DNA of 64,000 nucleotides from Streptomyces diastatochromogenes (GCF_002242805.1 NZ_MCGQ01000048.1:62001-126000), one strand, 5' to 3'; shown: positions 14,823-24,426, counted from the stretch's first letter. Program-made: numbers and translations. Notes: generated by a model not told the origin, from the letters alone.

Positions 14823-17162
14823 CTACTTCCGCATCACGGCGGGTTCGTGCCGGCGCAGCAGCCGGGCGACCAGGAGGCCGTAGCCGGCGGACAGCACCAG
14901 CAGCATGGCGAGGTCCAGCAGCCAGACGCCGGCCGAGTGCCGGAACAGGGGGTCGGCGGTGAGGTCGCCGGGCACGATCCGGGCGAGGTCGACCGTGCCG
15001 GCCATGGCGCCCAGCGCCCAGCGGGAGGGCACCAGCCAGGACAGCTGTTCGAGGACGGGTACGCCGTGCAGCGGGAGCAGGGCCCCGCAGAAGACGACCT
15101 GGACGATGGCGAGCAGCACCAGCAGCGGCATCGTCACCTCCTCCTTGCGCACCAGCGCGGAGACCAGCAGGCCGAGCATCATCGCGGTGAAGGCCAGCAG
15201 GGCGACGGCGAGGGTGATCTCGAGCAGGGGAGGCAGCAGGACGCCGTGGCCGCCGGGGGCGCCCAGGTCGACGCCGAGCAGGGCGACCAGGGTGAGGACG
15301 ACGGCCTGGACGACCGTGATCGTGCCGAGCACCACGACCTTGGACATCAGGTACGCCGATCTGGGCAGGCCGACGGCGCGTTCGCGCCGGTAGACCACGC
15401 GTTCCTTGACGAGTTCGCGCACCGCGTTGGCGGCGCCGATGAGCACGCCGCCGACGCACAGGATGAGCAGTGCGTTCATGGCGGTGTCCTGGGTCAGCTT
15501 CCCGCCCGCGAGGGCGCGGTCCATGGCGCCCATCACGAACGGCAGGGCGATCATGACGGCGAGGAAGGTGCGGTCGGCGGCGAGGACGGCGGTGTAGCGG
15601 CGGACGAGGGTGCCGAGCTGGGCACCCCGGCTGCGGGGGCGGGGCCGGGGTACGGGGGCGACCGGCGTCGAGTCCGGGCGGCGGGGCTGGGTGGTGGCCT
15701 CGGTGACGTAGTGCCGGTGGAACGGCGAGTCGCGGTACTCGCCGGCCCAGTCCCGGTCCTGGTCGCGGTCGAAGGCCTCGAAGGCCTCCGGCCACTGCTC
15801 GAAGCCGAAGAAGGCGAGGGCGTCGTCGGGCATGCCGTAGTACGCGATCCGGCCGCCGGGGGCAAGGACCAGGAGGCGGTCGCAGACGTCGAGGCTGAGG
15901 ACGCTGTGCGTGACCACGATGACGGTGCGGCCGTCGTCGGCGAGACCGCGCAGCATGTGCATCACCGACCGGTCCATGCCGGGGTCGAGGCCCGAGGTCG
16001 GCTCGTCCAGGAACAGCAGCGACGGCTTGGTCAGCAGTTCCAGGGCCACGCTGACCCGCTTACGCTGCCCGCCGGAGAGGCTGTGCACGGGCTGGTCGGC
16101 GCGCTGTTCGAGGCCGAGTTCCCGGATCACCTCGTCCACCCGCGCGCGCCGTTCCGCCCTCGCCGTGTCCTCGGGGAAGCGCAGCTCGGCGGCGTAGGTC
16201 AGGGCGGCGCGCACGGTGAGCTGGGGGTGCAGGATGTCGTCCTGCGGGACCAGGCCGATGCGCCCGCGCAGCTCGGCGTAGTCGTGGTACAGGTCCCGGC
16301 CGTCGTACAGGACGGTGCCGTGGTCGGCGGGCCGCTGGCCGGTCAGGGCGTGCAGCAGCGTGGACTTCCCGGCGCCGCTCGGTCCGACCACAGCGAGCAG
16401 GCACTTCTCCCCCACCGGGAAGGAGACGTGATCGAGCAGGACCTTGCTGCCCTGCTCGACGGCGACCGTGAGGTCCTGCACGTCGAGGGAGATGTCGCCG
16501 CTGTCGACGTACTCCTGGAGTTCGTCGCCGACCAGGACGTACGCGACATGGCCGATGCCGATGATGTCGTCAGGGCCGACCGGGGCGCGGGTGACGGGCC
16601 GGCCGTTGAGGTAGGTGCCGTTGTGGCTGCCGAGGTCGACGATCTCGTAGCCGCCGGCCGCCAGGGCGTGCAGTTCGGCGTGGCGGCGGGAGACGGTCAG
16701 GTCGTCGACGACGAGGTCGTTGCCTTCGGCGCGGCCGATGCGGATCGGGTGCGTGGGCAGCGGCCGTACGCTGCTCGGGGTGCGGAAGGTGCCGGTCAGC
16801 TCGGGATGCGAGATCCCCGAGGGGCGGTCGGCGACGGGTGCGCGCGGGCCGAGCGGGACGGCTCGGGGGCCGTCGTCGGGGTTGCCGAAGCGGATGACGC
16901 TGCCGGGGCGGACGTCCCACTCGCGGATGCGGCGGCCGTCGGCGTAGGTGCCGTTGGTGCTCTGGGCGTCCGTGAGCGTCCAGCCGTCGTGGCCGCAGCT
17001 CAGCACGGCATGGTGCCATGAGACCCGGGCGTCGTCGAAGACGATGTCGCTCAACGGATCACGTCCGACGTGATAGTCGTGGCCAGGCGTCATCACCGTG
17101 GAGCCCGTGTCGGTCTCCAGAACGAGTTCGAGCGACGTCGGGGCGACCGGCTGCTCCGCCAT
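14823..17162 (-). CDS. FHA-FHA-ABC transporter (ATPase and permease in one chain)
   Basis: 779 residues. Two forkhead-associated domains come first (about 14-95 and 135-215, each with GRD/GRA and the S-x-x-H pair: RVSWHHAVL and TVSRRHAEL; and NGTY). Then an ABC ATPase of the ABCG type: Walker A GPSGAGKS at 260-267, LSGGQRKR from 362, FLDEPTSGLD from 384. The last ~240 residues are an ABC-2 permease with about six helices. It probably exports a lipid or small molecule, gated by threonine phosphorylation read through the FHA domains. The ATG at 17162 precedes the first FHA strand; the frame runs open further upstream but is not FHA-like. First gene of the operon with the small protein and kinase. 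Confidence 0.9.
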   Translation of the reverse strand: MAEQPVAPTSLELVLETDTGSTVMTPGHDYHVGRDPLSDIVFDDARVSWHHAVLSCGHDGWTLTDAQSTNGTYADGRRIREWDVRPGSVIRFGNPDDGPRAVPLGPRAPVADRPSGISHPELTGTFRTPSSVRPLPTHPIRIGRAEGNDLVVDDLTVSRRHAELHALAAGGYEIVDLGSHNGTYLNGRPVTRAPVGPDDIIGIGHVAYVLVGDELQEYVDSGDISLDVQDLTVAVEQGSKVLLDHVSFPVGEKCLLAVVGPSGAGKSTLLHALTGQRPADHGTVLYDGRDLYHDYAELRGRIGLVPQDDILHPQLTVRAALTYAAELRFPEDTARAERRARVDEVIRELGLEQRADQPVHSLSGGQRKRVSVALELLTKPSLLFLDEPTSGLDPGMDRSVMHMLRGLADDGRTVIVVTHSVLSLDVCDRLLVLAPGGRIAYYGMPDDALAFFGFEQWPEAFEAFDRDQDRDWAGEYRDSPFHRHYVTEATTQPRRPDSTPVAPVPRPRPRSRGAQLGTLVRRYTAVLAADRTFLAVMIALPFVMGAMDRALAGGKLTQDTAMNALLILCVGGVLIGAANAVRELVKERVVYRRERAVGLPRSAYLMSKVVVLGTITVVQAVVLTLVALLGVDLGAPGGHGVLLPPLLEITLAVALLAFTAMMLGLLVSALVRKEEVTMPLLVLLAIVQVVFCGALLPLHGVPVLEQLSWLVPSRWALGAMAGTVDLARIVPGDLTADPLFRHSAGVWLLDLAMLLVLSAGYGLLVARLLRRHEPAVMRK

Positions 17163-17244
17163 ATCCAGAATTCTACCGATTCGCTCACATGTGCGCCGCT
17201 GCGATCGGGCGACCTGAGCGTGCGCGTCACCCCCGTGGCACGTG

Positions 17245-17655
17245 TCAGGCGACGGGTACGACGAGTGCCGGCAGGGTGCGCTGCATGCGCAGCGCGTCGA
17301 CGGACTCGGCGAGCAGCTCGTACTCGGTGGTGTCGTCGTGGGCGGCGATCCGCACCAGCCGTCCGCCGGCCAACTCGTCCGCGACCAGCTCCTGCTGGAC
17401 GTCGTCGGCACACCAGGCGCGCAGCAGCGCGGGGACGTCGGCCACCGTGTCCGCGACCGGGACGAGCGCACCCGCCGGGAAGGCGGGGGCCTCCGGGCTC
17501 GGGTCGAGCCGCTCGGCGATCCAGGACGCCCGGTCCCGTAACCACCACAGGGCCAGCGCCAGGGTCGGTGCGCGATAGGTGCCGAGCGGTACGCCGACAC
17601 GCTGTCCGCCGCACATGCCGTACGCGGTGACATGGCACAGGAATTCGTCGTGCAC
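17245..17655 (-). CDS. Conserved hypothetical protein
   Basis: 136 residues, soluble and acidic, not matched to a known family. It contains HVTAYGMCGGQRVGVPLGTY, a Trp-rich helix (ALALWWLRDRASWIAERL) and a C-terminal DALRMQRTLPALVVPVA. The GTG at 17655 is selected because GGGGGAG lies just upstream, and the longer frame to 17775 has an unrelated-looking N-terminus. Its stop is 82 bp upstream of the transporter start on the same strand, so it may be the leading gene of that cluster or independent. No function is proposed. Confidence 0.65.
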   Translation of the reverse strand: MHDEFLCHVTAYGMCGGQRVGVPLGTYRAPTLALALWWLRDRASWIAERLDPSPEAPAFPAGALVPVADTVADVPALLRAWCADDVQQELVADELAGGRLVRIAAHDDTTEYELLAESVDALRMQRTLPALVVPVA

Positions 17656-17972
17656 GATCACTCCCCCGAACGCATCGCTGTGGTGCCGGCCGAACCCTCG
17701 CTTTCCGTGCGGCTCCTGTGCGGTGAAAGTGCCCCTGATGTTCGAGTATCGCCACTCCCGAAACACTGTCACCATGACTTTCCGGCCAGTCTCTTGGCAT
17801 ATTCACCGCCCGCTCTGGCCGAAAATGCACCGGCTAAAGGGCGCCTCCGTCATTACCCGGGAGGTAATCGACCCACCCACCGCGGCTCGGGCATGGTGGT
17901 CACACCGGATCGGCGAAACCCCGGATCCGGTTCCTGACCAGCAGATATGACCTCGATGGAGGCTGATTCGCC
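17656..17972. other. Intergenic region between divergent genes, with two palindromes
   Basis: 317 bp without a supported gene. It holds ATTACC-CGGGA-GGTAAT at 17852-17868 (perfect 6-bp arms) and the 10-bp palindrome CCGGATCCGG at 17921-17930, both upstream of the SnoaL-like gene. GGAGG before 17973 is that gene's ribosome site. A stretch of lower GC content from 17700 to 17880 is consistent with promoters for both flanking genes. Confidence 0.55.
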
Positions 17973-18353
17973 ATGACCGTGAACACCAACAGTTACGACA
18001 GCGCCGTCGCCCGTTACTTCGAGGCCTGGAACGCCACCGAGCCGGAGGCCCTGCAGAAGGCGGTCGCCGCTGCCTGGACCGCGGACGGCAGCTACACCGA
18101 CCCGCTCGCCGACGTCCGCGGGCACGACCAGATCGCCGCTGTGATCGCCGCGGCCCACGAGCAGTTCCCGGGGTTCGCGTTCCGCCCCCTCGGCGCGGTG
18201 GACGGGCACCACGACACCGCGCGGTTCGGCTGGGAACTGGTGAACGAGGCGGACGGCTCGGCGCCGGTGGCCGGGTTCGACGTGATCACGCTGGACGGCG
18301 AGGGCCGGATCCGGCAGGTCTTGGGCTTCCTGGACCGGCTCCCGGGCGCCTGA
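17973..18353 (+). CDS. SnoaL-like / NTF2-fold protein
   Basis: 126 residues of the nuclear-transport-factor-2 fold: an N-terminal helix VARYFEAWNATEPEALQKAV, the loop TADGSYTDPLADVRGHDQIA, then beta strands ending FDVITLDGEGRIRQVLGFLDRL. SnoaL-like proteins can be cyclases, isomerases or non-enzymes; no specific catalytic residues can be assigned. ATGGAGG is 8 nt before the ATG. Single gene; it faces the aldo/keto reductase gene across a repeat block and a strong hairpin. Confidence 0.88.
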   Translation: MTVNTNSYDSAVARYFEAWNATEPEALQKAVAAAWTADGSYTDPLADVRGHDQIAAVIAAAHEQFPGFAFRPLGAVDGHHDTARFGWELVNEADGSAPVAGFDVITLDGEGRIRQVLGFLDRLPGA

Positions 18354-18390
18354 GGCCGGGGCGGCGATGCGATTTCCCGCTCGCCGCGGA

Positions 18391-18458
18391 CGACAAGAAG
18401 TCCGGCACGACAAGAAGTCCGGCACGGCGGGAAATCCGGCACGGCGGGAAATGCGGAC
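18391..18458. repeat. Four 17-bp tandem repeats
   Basis: Two exact copies of CGACAAGAAGTCCGGCA followed by two near-exact copies of CGGCGGGAAATCCGGCA, head to tail, in the spacer between convergent genes. Unit length is not a multiple of three, so this is not coding. No family of repeats is recognised. Confidence 0.8.
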
Positions 18459-18582
18459 GCGGAATGCGTCGCCGTCCTGCGGAAAAGCCTGGAGAAATGC
18501 GGCTGGACCCAAGCGGTCCGGCCACGGTCCGCCGCATTCTTCGGCACCCGCGAACCGGTCGGGCTCAAGCGTGCTGCCGTAC

Positions 18583-18624
18583 GCCGACCACCCGGAGGCG
18601 GCGGCCCGCCTCCGGGTGGTCGGC
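18583..18624. terminator. Bidirectional terminator hairpin
   Basis: Perfect 19-bp inverted repeat (arms 18583-18601 and 18606-18624) around a CGGC loop, placed 7 bp from the stop of the aldo/keto reductase gene and 229 bp after the SnoaL-like gene. It suits termination from both sides. Confidence 0.85.
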
Positions 18625-18631
18625 GAGCGGC

Positions 18632-19624
<993 letters not shown>

Positions 19625-19716
19625 CGCGACTCCAGAGGGGTTGGCACAGGTGAGTCCGGTTCCGGGGAACCGGTGCCTACTCTGTCGCGGCCCGCTGGCA
19701 GTGGTCCAACAGGAGA

Positions 19717-19737
19717 ATCCGATGGAATTCAGCGGAT
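19717..19737. promoter_or_regulatory. Candidate LysR binding site (ATCCG-N11-CGGAT)
   Basis: Perfect 5-bp arms ATCCG and CGGAT with 11 bp between them, fitting the T-N11-A rule of LysR regulators, 13 bp upstream of the LysR gene and in the spacer shared with the aldo/keto reductase. Confidence 0.45.
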
Positions 19738-19750
19738 ACGCTTCTGAGTC

Positions 19751-20653
19751 ATGGAACTGCGCCATCTCCAGCACTTCGTCGCGGTCGCCGAGGACCAGCA
19801 TTTCACCCGGGCCGCCGAACGCCTCATGGTGTCCCAGTCCGGCCTGTCGGCGTCCATCCGGGCGCTGGAGCGGGAGCTGCGGGCGCCGCTGTTCGTCCGC
19901 ACCACCCGGCGGGTGACGCTCACCGAGGCGGGGCGCGCGCTGCTGGTGGAGGCCGAGCGGATCCTGGCGCAGGTGCGCTCGGCGCACGAGGCGGTGGCGG
20001 CGGTGCAGGGCGTGCTGCGCGGCACGCTGGCGCTCGGCACCGAGCAGTGCATCGCCGGGGTGCATGTGGCGCGGCTGCTGGCGGCCTTCCGGCGGCGCCA
20101 TCCGGACGTGGAGATCCGGCTGCGGCAGGCGGGCTCGGGCGCGCTGGCCGAGGAGGTCACGGCCGGGCGGCTGGACCTGGCCTTCGCCTACCGGACCCAG
20201 GCGGACGACGACCAGCTGCGCTCGGTGTCGCTGACCAGCGAGCCGATGACCGTCCTGTGCCATCCCAGCCACCGGCTCGCCTCGGCCGGCGCGGTGCTGA
20301 CACCGGACGACCTGGCCGGAGAGGTCTTCGTGGACTTCCACCCGGACTGGGGGCCGCGCCGCACCACCGACGCCGCCTTCACGACGGCCGGCGTCCGGCG
20401 CACGGTCGCGCTGGAGGTCAACGACGTGCACAGCCTGCTGGACCTGGTCGACGAGAACCTCGGCATCGCCGTCGTACCGCGGCACTTCCGGCACAAGCGG
20501 CCCTCGCTGAGGGCGCTCCCGCTGAAGGGCACGGGCGAGGCGGAGTACGAGACCGTGGCCCTGCTGCCGCCGGAGCGCGCGACGAGTCCCGCGGCCCGCG
20601 CCCTGGTCCAGCTGCTGGAGACAGAGGGTCTGACACCTCCCCAGGCCTGCTGA
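19751..20653 (+). CDS. LysR-family transcriptional regulator
   Basis: 300 residues. The winged HTH (1-60) is textbook: MELRHLQHFVAVAEDQHFTR at the start, then RLMVSQSGLSASIRALERELR, followed by FVRTTRRVTLTEAG. The effector domain (about 90-295) has the usual two alpha/beta lobes. It sits head-to-head with the YghZ-type reductase and has an ATCCG-N11-CGGAT palindrome in the shared promoter, so it probably controls that gene and itself. Ligand unknown. Confidence 0.92.
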   Translation: MELRHLQHFVAVAEDQHFTRAAERLMVSQSGLSASIRALERELRAPLFVRTTRRVTLTEAGRALLVEAERILAQVRSAHEAVAAVQGVLRGTLALGTEQCIAGVHVARLLAAFRRRHPDVEIRLRQAGSGALAEEVTAGRLDLAFAYRTQADDDQLRSVSLTSEPMTVLCHPSHRLASAGAVLTPDDLAGEVFVDFHPDWGPRRTTDAAFTTAGVRRTVALEVNDVHSLLDLVDENLGIAVVPRHFRHKRPSLRALPLKGTGEAEYETVALLPPERATSPAARALVQLLETEGLTPPQAC

Positions 20654-20732
20654 TTCGGGACGGGTGCCGTTCGGCTTCCACGGAAGCCGGATTCCGCACG
20701 CATGACCGCGCGCGATGCGCCATGGTGGACGC

Positions 20733-21248
20733 ATGCATGCGAAGGACATCCTCATCGACGGCTACGGCCGCATCCAGGAAGAAGTCCATGCCGCCCTCGA
20801 CGGCCTCGGACCGGACGAGCTGCACTCCCGACCGGCCCCCGACGCCAACTCCATCGCCTGGCTCGTCTGGCACCTGACCCGGGTGCAGGACGACCACATC
20901 GCCGACGCCTTCGACCTGGACCAGGTGTGGCTGTCCCAGGACTGGCAGAAACGCTTCGGCCTCGACCTGCCCCACCACGACACCGGCTACGGGCACACAC
21001 CCGCGAAGGTCGCGAAGGTGCGGGTCGAGTCGGCCGACCTGCTCACCGGGTACTACGACGCCGTGCACGAGCAGACCCTCGGCGCCCTGCGCGGGCTGGC
21101 CGCCAAGGATCTCGAACGGGTTGTGGACGTGCGCTGGGATCCCCCGGTCACCCTGGGCGTGCGGCTGGTGAGCGTCCTGTCCGACGACCTACAGCACATC
21201 GGACAGGCCGCCTACCTGCGGGGGCTCGTTCAGAGCGCGGACTTGTAA
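20733..21248 (+). CDS. DinB / mycothiol transferase-like (DUF664) protein
   Basis: 171 residues, four-helix bundle of the DinB family. It has IAWLVWHLTRVQDDHI (first metal-binding His) and LQHIGQAAYLRGL (C-terminal His), the arrangement in actinobacterial proteins that use a divalent metal and, in some members, mycothiol in detoxification. MHAKDILIDGYGRI is the usual N-terminus, which sets the start at 20733, not six codons upstream. The 3' end overlaps the adenosine deaminase 3' end by 19 bp in convergent orientation, so the two stop codons lie inside each other's gene. Confidence 0.85.
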   Translation: MHAKDILIDGYGRIQEEVHAALDGLGPDELHSRPAPDANSIAWLVWHLTRVQDDHIADAFDLDQVWLSQDWQKRFGLDLPHHDTGYGHTPAKVAKVRVESADLLTGYYDAVHEQTLGALRGLAAKDLERVVDVRWDPPVTLGVRLVSVLSDDLQHIGQAAYLRGLVQSADL

Positions 21249-22300
21249 CCCGGCAGGACCACGTCCTCGATGAGGGCGTTGCGCTCGTCGAACGGGATGA
21301 ACGCGCTCTTGAGGGCGTTCACGGTGACCGTGCGCAGGTCCTCGACGGTCCAGCCGGCCTCCTCGACCAGCAGGGACATCTCCCGGGTCATCGTCGTGCC
21401 GGAGACCAGCCGGTTGTCGGTGTTGAGGGTGACCCGGAAGCCCAGGTCCTTCAGCGCGGTGATGGGGTGCTCGGCGATCGAGGTGGCGCAGCCCGTCTGG
21501 AGGTTGGAGGTCGGGCACATCTCCAGGGCGATCCGGCGGTCGCGCACCCAGCCGGCCAGGCGGCCGAGCTTGCCGTCGACGATGTCCTCGGTGATGCGCA
21601 CGCCGTGGCCGATGCGCTGGGCGCCGCACACCTGCAAGGCCTGGTGGATGCTGGGCAGGCCGTGCGCCTCACCGGCGTGGATGGTGAACGGGACGCTCTC
21701 GCGGCGCAGGTGCTCGAAGGCAGCCAGGTGGTCGGCGGGCGGGAAGCCGTCCTCGGCACCGGCGATGTCGAAGCCGACGACACCGGCGTCGCGGTAGGCG
21801 ACGGCCAGCTCGGCGGCCTCGCCGACCCGGTCGAACATGCGCATGCCGCAGAGCAGGGTGCCGACGCGGACGGGCGTGCCGGCGGCGGCCGCCTTGGCCA
21901 TGCCGGCGGCGAGGCCCTCCTGGACGGTCTCCACGACCTCGTTCATCGTCAGCCCGCCCTGGGTGTTCAGCTCGGGCGCGTAGCGCACCTCGGCGTAGAC
22001 GACGCCGTCGGCGGCCAGGTCGAGGACGTACTCCTCGGCGACGCGCAGCAGGCCCTCGCGGTTCTGCATGACGGCGAGGGTGTGCTCGAAGGTGGCTATG
22101 TAGCGGACCAGGTCGCCGGAGTTGGCGGCCTCGAAGTACCAGGCGGCCAGCTCGTCGGGGTCGGTGGTGGGCAGGGTGTGGCCGACCGCGGCCGCCAGTT
22201 CGACGACGGTGGCGGGGCGCAGGCCGCCGTCGAGGTGGTCGTGCAGGACGGCCTTGGGCAGGCGGCGGATCACTTCGGCGTCTACGCGCGTAGCAGTCAT
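21230..22300 (-). CDS. add: Adenosine deaminase
   Basis: 356 residues, zinc TIM-barrel deaminase converting adenosine to inosine (and deoxyadenosine to deoxyinosine) in purine salvage. Metal ligands and catalytic residues are visible: KAVLHDHLDGGLRP (HxH; most family members read HxHLDG), FTIHAGEAHG (His and catalytic Glu), IGHGVRI, and TLNTDNRLVSG (Asp). The length is normal. The ATG at 22300 follows GGAAAGACCCGCC. Single gene with overlapping convergent end with the DinB gene. High confidence. Confidence 0.93.
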   Translation of the reverse strand: MTATRVDAEVIRRLPKAVLHDHLDGGLRPATVVELAAAVGHTLPTTDPDELAAWYFEAANSGDLVRYIATFEHTLAVMQNREGLLRVAEEYVLDLAADGVVYAEVRYAPELNTQGGLTMNEVVETVQEGLAAGMAKAAAAGTPVRVGTLLCGMRMFDRVGEAAELAVAYRDAGVVGFDIAGAEDGFPPADHLAAFEHLRRESVPFTIHAGEAHGLPSIHQALQVCGAQRIGHGVRITEDIVDGKLGRLAGWVRDRRIALEMCPTSNLQTGCATSIAEHPITALKDLGFRVTLNTDNRLVSGTTMTREMSLLVEEAGWTVEDLRTVTVNALKSAFIPFDERNALIEDVVLPGYKSAL

Positions 22301-22377
22301 GGCGGGTCTTTCCTTGAGCAGGTGGTTCGAAGCGGCGGGAGAGGCGTGCGGCGGGAGGAGCGTGCCGCGGGGGATGT

Positions 22378-22767
22378 TCAGTCGGCGGGCTGGAGCAGGT
22401 CCCAGCGGTTGCCGTAGAGGTCCTGGAAGACGGCGACCGAGCCGTACGGCTCGTGGCGCGGCTCCTCCAGGAAGGTCACGCCGGCGGCCGTCATCCGGGC
22501 GTGGTCGCGGGCGAAGTCGTCGGTGTGCAGGAAGAACCCGACCCGTCCGCCGGTCTGGTCCCCGATCCGGGCGCGCTGGTCCTCGCCCCTGGCGCGGGCG
22601 AGCAGCAGGCCGGTGCCGTGGCTGTCACCGGGCTCCACGACGACCCAGCGGGAGCCGTCCGGCCGGGGCTCGTCCGCGGCCAGCCGGAATCCGAGGGCCT
22701 CGGTGTAGAAGCGGATGGCCTCGTCGTAGTCGTCCACGACGAGGGTGACCAGGGCAACGCGGCGCAT
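22378..22767 (-). CDS. VOC family protein (single domain)
   Basis: 129 residues, one vicinal-oxygen-chelate domain pair: MRRVALVTLVVDDYDEAIRF opening, GTGLLLARARG in the middle, and a closing GSVAVFQDLYGNRWDLLQP. Such proteins are often annotated as glyoxalase or resistance proteins, substrate unknown. The ATG at 22767 is preferred over an in-frame start 66 bp upstream because GGAAGG is positioned before it. A TACGT-AAA-ACGTA palindrome 39 bp upstream may be an operator. The gene follows add on the same strand across 77 bp, read toward add. Confidence 0.87.
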   Translation of the reverse strand: MRRVALVTLVVDDYDEAIRFYTEALGFRLAADEPRPDGSRWVVVEPGDSHGTGLLLARARGEDQRARIGDQTGGRVGFFLHTDDFARDHARMTAAGVTFLEEPRHEPYGSVAVFQDLYGNRWDLLQPAD

Positions 22768-22805
22768 CGGAGCCTTCCGGTGAGGGTGGTTAGCGGGTGA
22801 GGTTA

Positions 22806-22818
22806 TACGTAAAACGTA
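22806..22818. promoter_or_regulatory. Palindrome upstream of the VOC gene, candidate operator
   Basis: TACGT-AAA-ACGTA, embedded in an AT-rich patch (GTTATACGTAAAACGTAAC at 22802-22820) that contrasts with the surrounding GC-rich DNA and lies where the promoter of the VOC gene should be. The form is typical of TetR-type operators, but no such gene is adjacent. Confidence 0.45.
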
Positions 22819-22875
22819 ACGGACGCCAGTCACCCTCCGTACGGGTGGTCTCGTCCGGGTCCGAGGAGCGGCCGG

Positions 22876-23805
22876 TCAGGGGTTCTCGTCGCCCTGGGCG
22901 ACCTCGACCCGGTGGTGGAAGTCGGCCATTCCGGTCACCGAGGCCACGCAGGAGACGGCGGCGCAGGCGAGCAGGAGCGCGGCGATGCGCCGACCGGTCC
23001 GGTGCGCGGCCCGGGGGGCGGCCAGCAGGGCCTGGACGCGCTGCGGGACGGGGCCCGTCGTCGCCGCTGCGGCGAAGTCGGGGCGCTCCGAGCGGGCGGC
23101 CTGGCCGGCGAGGGCGGCGCGGGCGATGGCCCGGGCGGTCAGGCGCCGGTCGCCGACGGAGGCCGCCGCGGCCTCGTCCGCGGCGCGCTCGGCGGCGAGC
23201 CGGATCGTCTCGCGGACCGGGCGCAGGGCGGGATGGCAGTGCGCCGCGAGTTCGGCGGCGGCGAGGAAGTAGTGGTGGCCGCCCTCGTTGTGCGCCCGCT
23301 CGTGCGCGAACAGCGCCTCACGCTCGGGGGCGTCGAGGCTGCGCAGCATGGCGGTGGTGACGACAATGCGGTGCGGGCGCCCGGGCAGGGCGTACGCGTC
23401 CGGGCGGGGCGAGTCCACCACGCACAGGTCGCCCGCGGCCGGTCCGCGCCCGGCCTCCGAGCGGGCGGCCCGGAAGGCGCGGGTCTGGCGCAGGACCGAG
23501 CGGACCAGGGTCCAGCCGCACACGGCGAGGGCGCCGACGGAGGTCGCGGCGGCGGGCAGCACGACGAGGTCCGAGGCGGTGCGCAGCGGGCGGACCAGTT
23601 CGCCGAGCGCGGCGAACAGCGGCACCTTGAGCAGGCCGGTCAGCACGAACGCGCCGAGCGCGGCCAGCGAGCTGCCCGCGAGGACGACCGCACAGACGGT
23701 GACCGCCCACAGCGCGACGACCGGGGCGAGCCGGTCCAGGGCCCGCCTGGCCAGTGCCGGGAGGGCGAACGGCAGCAGCAGCGGCAGCAGGAGCAGTAGG
23801 GTCAT
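22876..23805 (-). CDS. M56-family (BlaR1/MecR1-like) membrane metallopeptidase
   Basis: 309 residues. Hydrophobic helices at the N-terminus (LLLLLPLLLPFALPALA), around 35-70 and at 80-105, then a cytoplasmic protease domain with the zinc motif HERAHNEGGHH, and a last helix near the C-terminus (IAALLLACAAVSCVASV). Unlike BlaR1 it has no penicillin-binding sensor domain. Its start overlaps the stop of the BlaI gene (TGATG), the standard coupled pair in which the protease inactivates the repressor after a membrane signal. The signal is unknown here. Confidence 0.9.
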   Translation of the reverse strand: MTLLLLLPLLLPFALPALARRALDRLAPVVALWAVTVCAVVLAGSSLAALGAFVLTGLLKVPLFAALGELVRPLRTASDLVVLPAAATSVGALAVCGWTLVRSVLRQTRAFRAARSEAGRGPAAGDLCVVDSPRPDAYALPGRPHRIVVTTAMLRSLDAPEREALFAHERAHNEGGHHYFLAAAELAAHCHPALRPVRETIRLAAERAADEAAAASVGDRRLTARAIARAALAGQAARSERPDFAAAATTGPVPQRVQALLAAPRAAHRTGRRIAALLLACAAVSCVASVTGMADFHHRVEVAQGDENP

Positions 23806-24188
23806 CAGTCGTCGGATTCGAGCAGGTCCCGCAGGATGCGTTCGTCGTCGGGGCTGAGCTGGGCGACGAAGCGGGCGAGGACGGTCTCGCGGTCGGTGTC
23901 CCGGTCGAGTTCGGTGTGCATCCGGCGGGCGGTGAGGCCCTGGGCGTCCTGGAGCGGGAAGTAGGCGTAGCCGCGGCCCTGGCGGCTACGCTCGACCATC
24001 CCCTTGTCGTGCAGGCGGGTGAGGATCGTGGTCACCGTCGTACGTGCGAGGTCCGCGCCGAGGGTCAGCTGGACCTGGCCGGGCGTCTGGGGCGCGCCGG
24101 CGGCCCACAGGGCGGCCATGACGCTCGCTTCGAGCTCACCGGCCGGCCGGCGTTCATCCTTGGCGTCGGTCATGGGAACGTTCCTCAC
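23805..24188 (-). CDS. BlaI/MecI/CopY-family repressor
   Basis: 127 residues. The winged helix (about 15-85) includes ELEASVMAALWAAG, TPGQVQLTLGADLARTTVTT and VERSRQGRGYAYFPL, followed by a short dimerisation tail. It should repress its own operon until cleaved or released by the M56 protease downstream. GTG at 24188 is used; an ATG five codons later is also plausible. A CTACA-CCAT-TGTAG palindrome and an extra CGTCTACA copy 12-44 bp upstream are the expected kind of operator. Confidence 0.9.
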   Translation of the reverse strand: MRNVPMTDAKDERRPAGELEASVMAALWAAGAPQTPGQVQLTLGADLARTTVTTILTRLHDKGMVERSRQGRGYAYFPLQDAQGLTARRMHTELDRDTDRETVLARFVAQLSPDDERILRDLLESDD

Positions 24189-24196
24189 CCCGTCTT

Positions 24197-24232
24197 CGTC
24201 TACAGTTCGGAAGACCGTCTACACCATTGTAG
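24197..24232. promoter_or_regulatory. BlaI-type operator (two half-site clusters)
   Basis: CGTCTACA occurs at 24197-24204 and 24216-24223. The second forms the perfect inverted repeat CTACA-CCAT-TGTAG (24219-24232). TACA/TGTA half-sites are typical of BlaI/CopY repressors, and the site is directly upstream of the blaI-like gene. Confidence 0.6.
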
Positions 24233-24426
24233 TCAGCCAGGCGCTGTCCTGGGCCGTGCGCCCGCACGCCCATTATGAGAGGGGCCACCGACCATGTCCG
24301 AACGGCTGTGTGCCAACCGCCCGCTGCCCTTCCTCGACGGCTCCAGTCTGCCCGGCGCGGTGCGCGCCTTCGCGATACGCACCTTCCGTCTCCGACCGGA
24401 CCCGACGACGGAAGAGCCTCTCCGAC

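Noticed and set aside
14796..17021. 741-codon plus-strand frame opposite the FHA-ABC gene
   Set aside because: Gln/His/Gly-rich mirror of the ABC gene with no fold signature; the minus-strand gene has complete Walker and FHA motifs.
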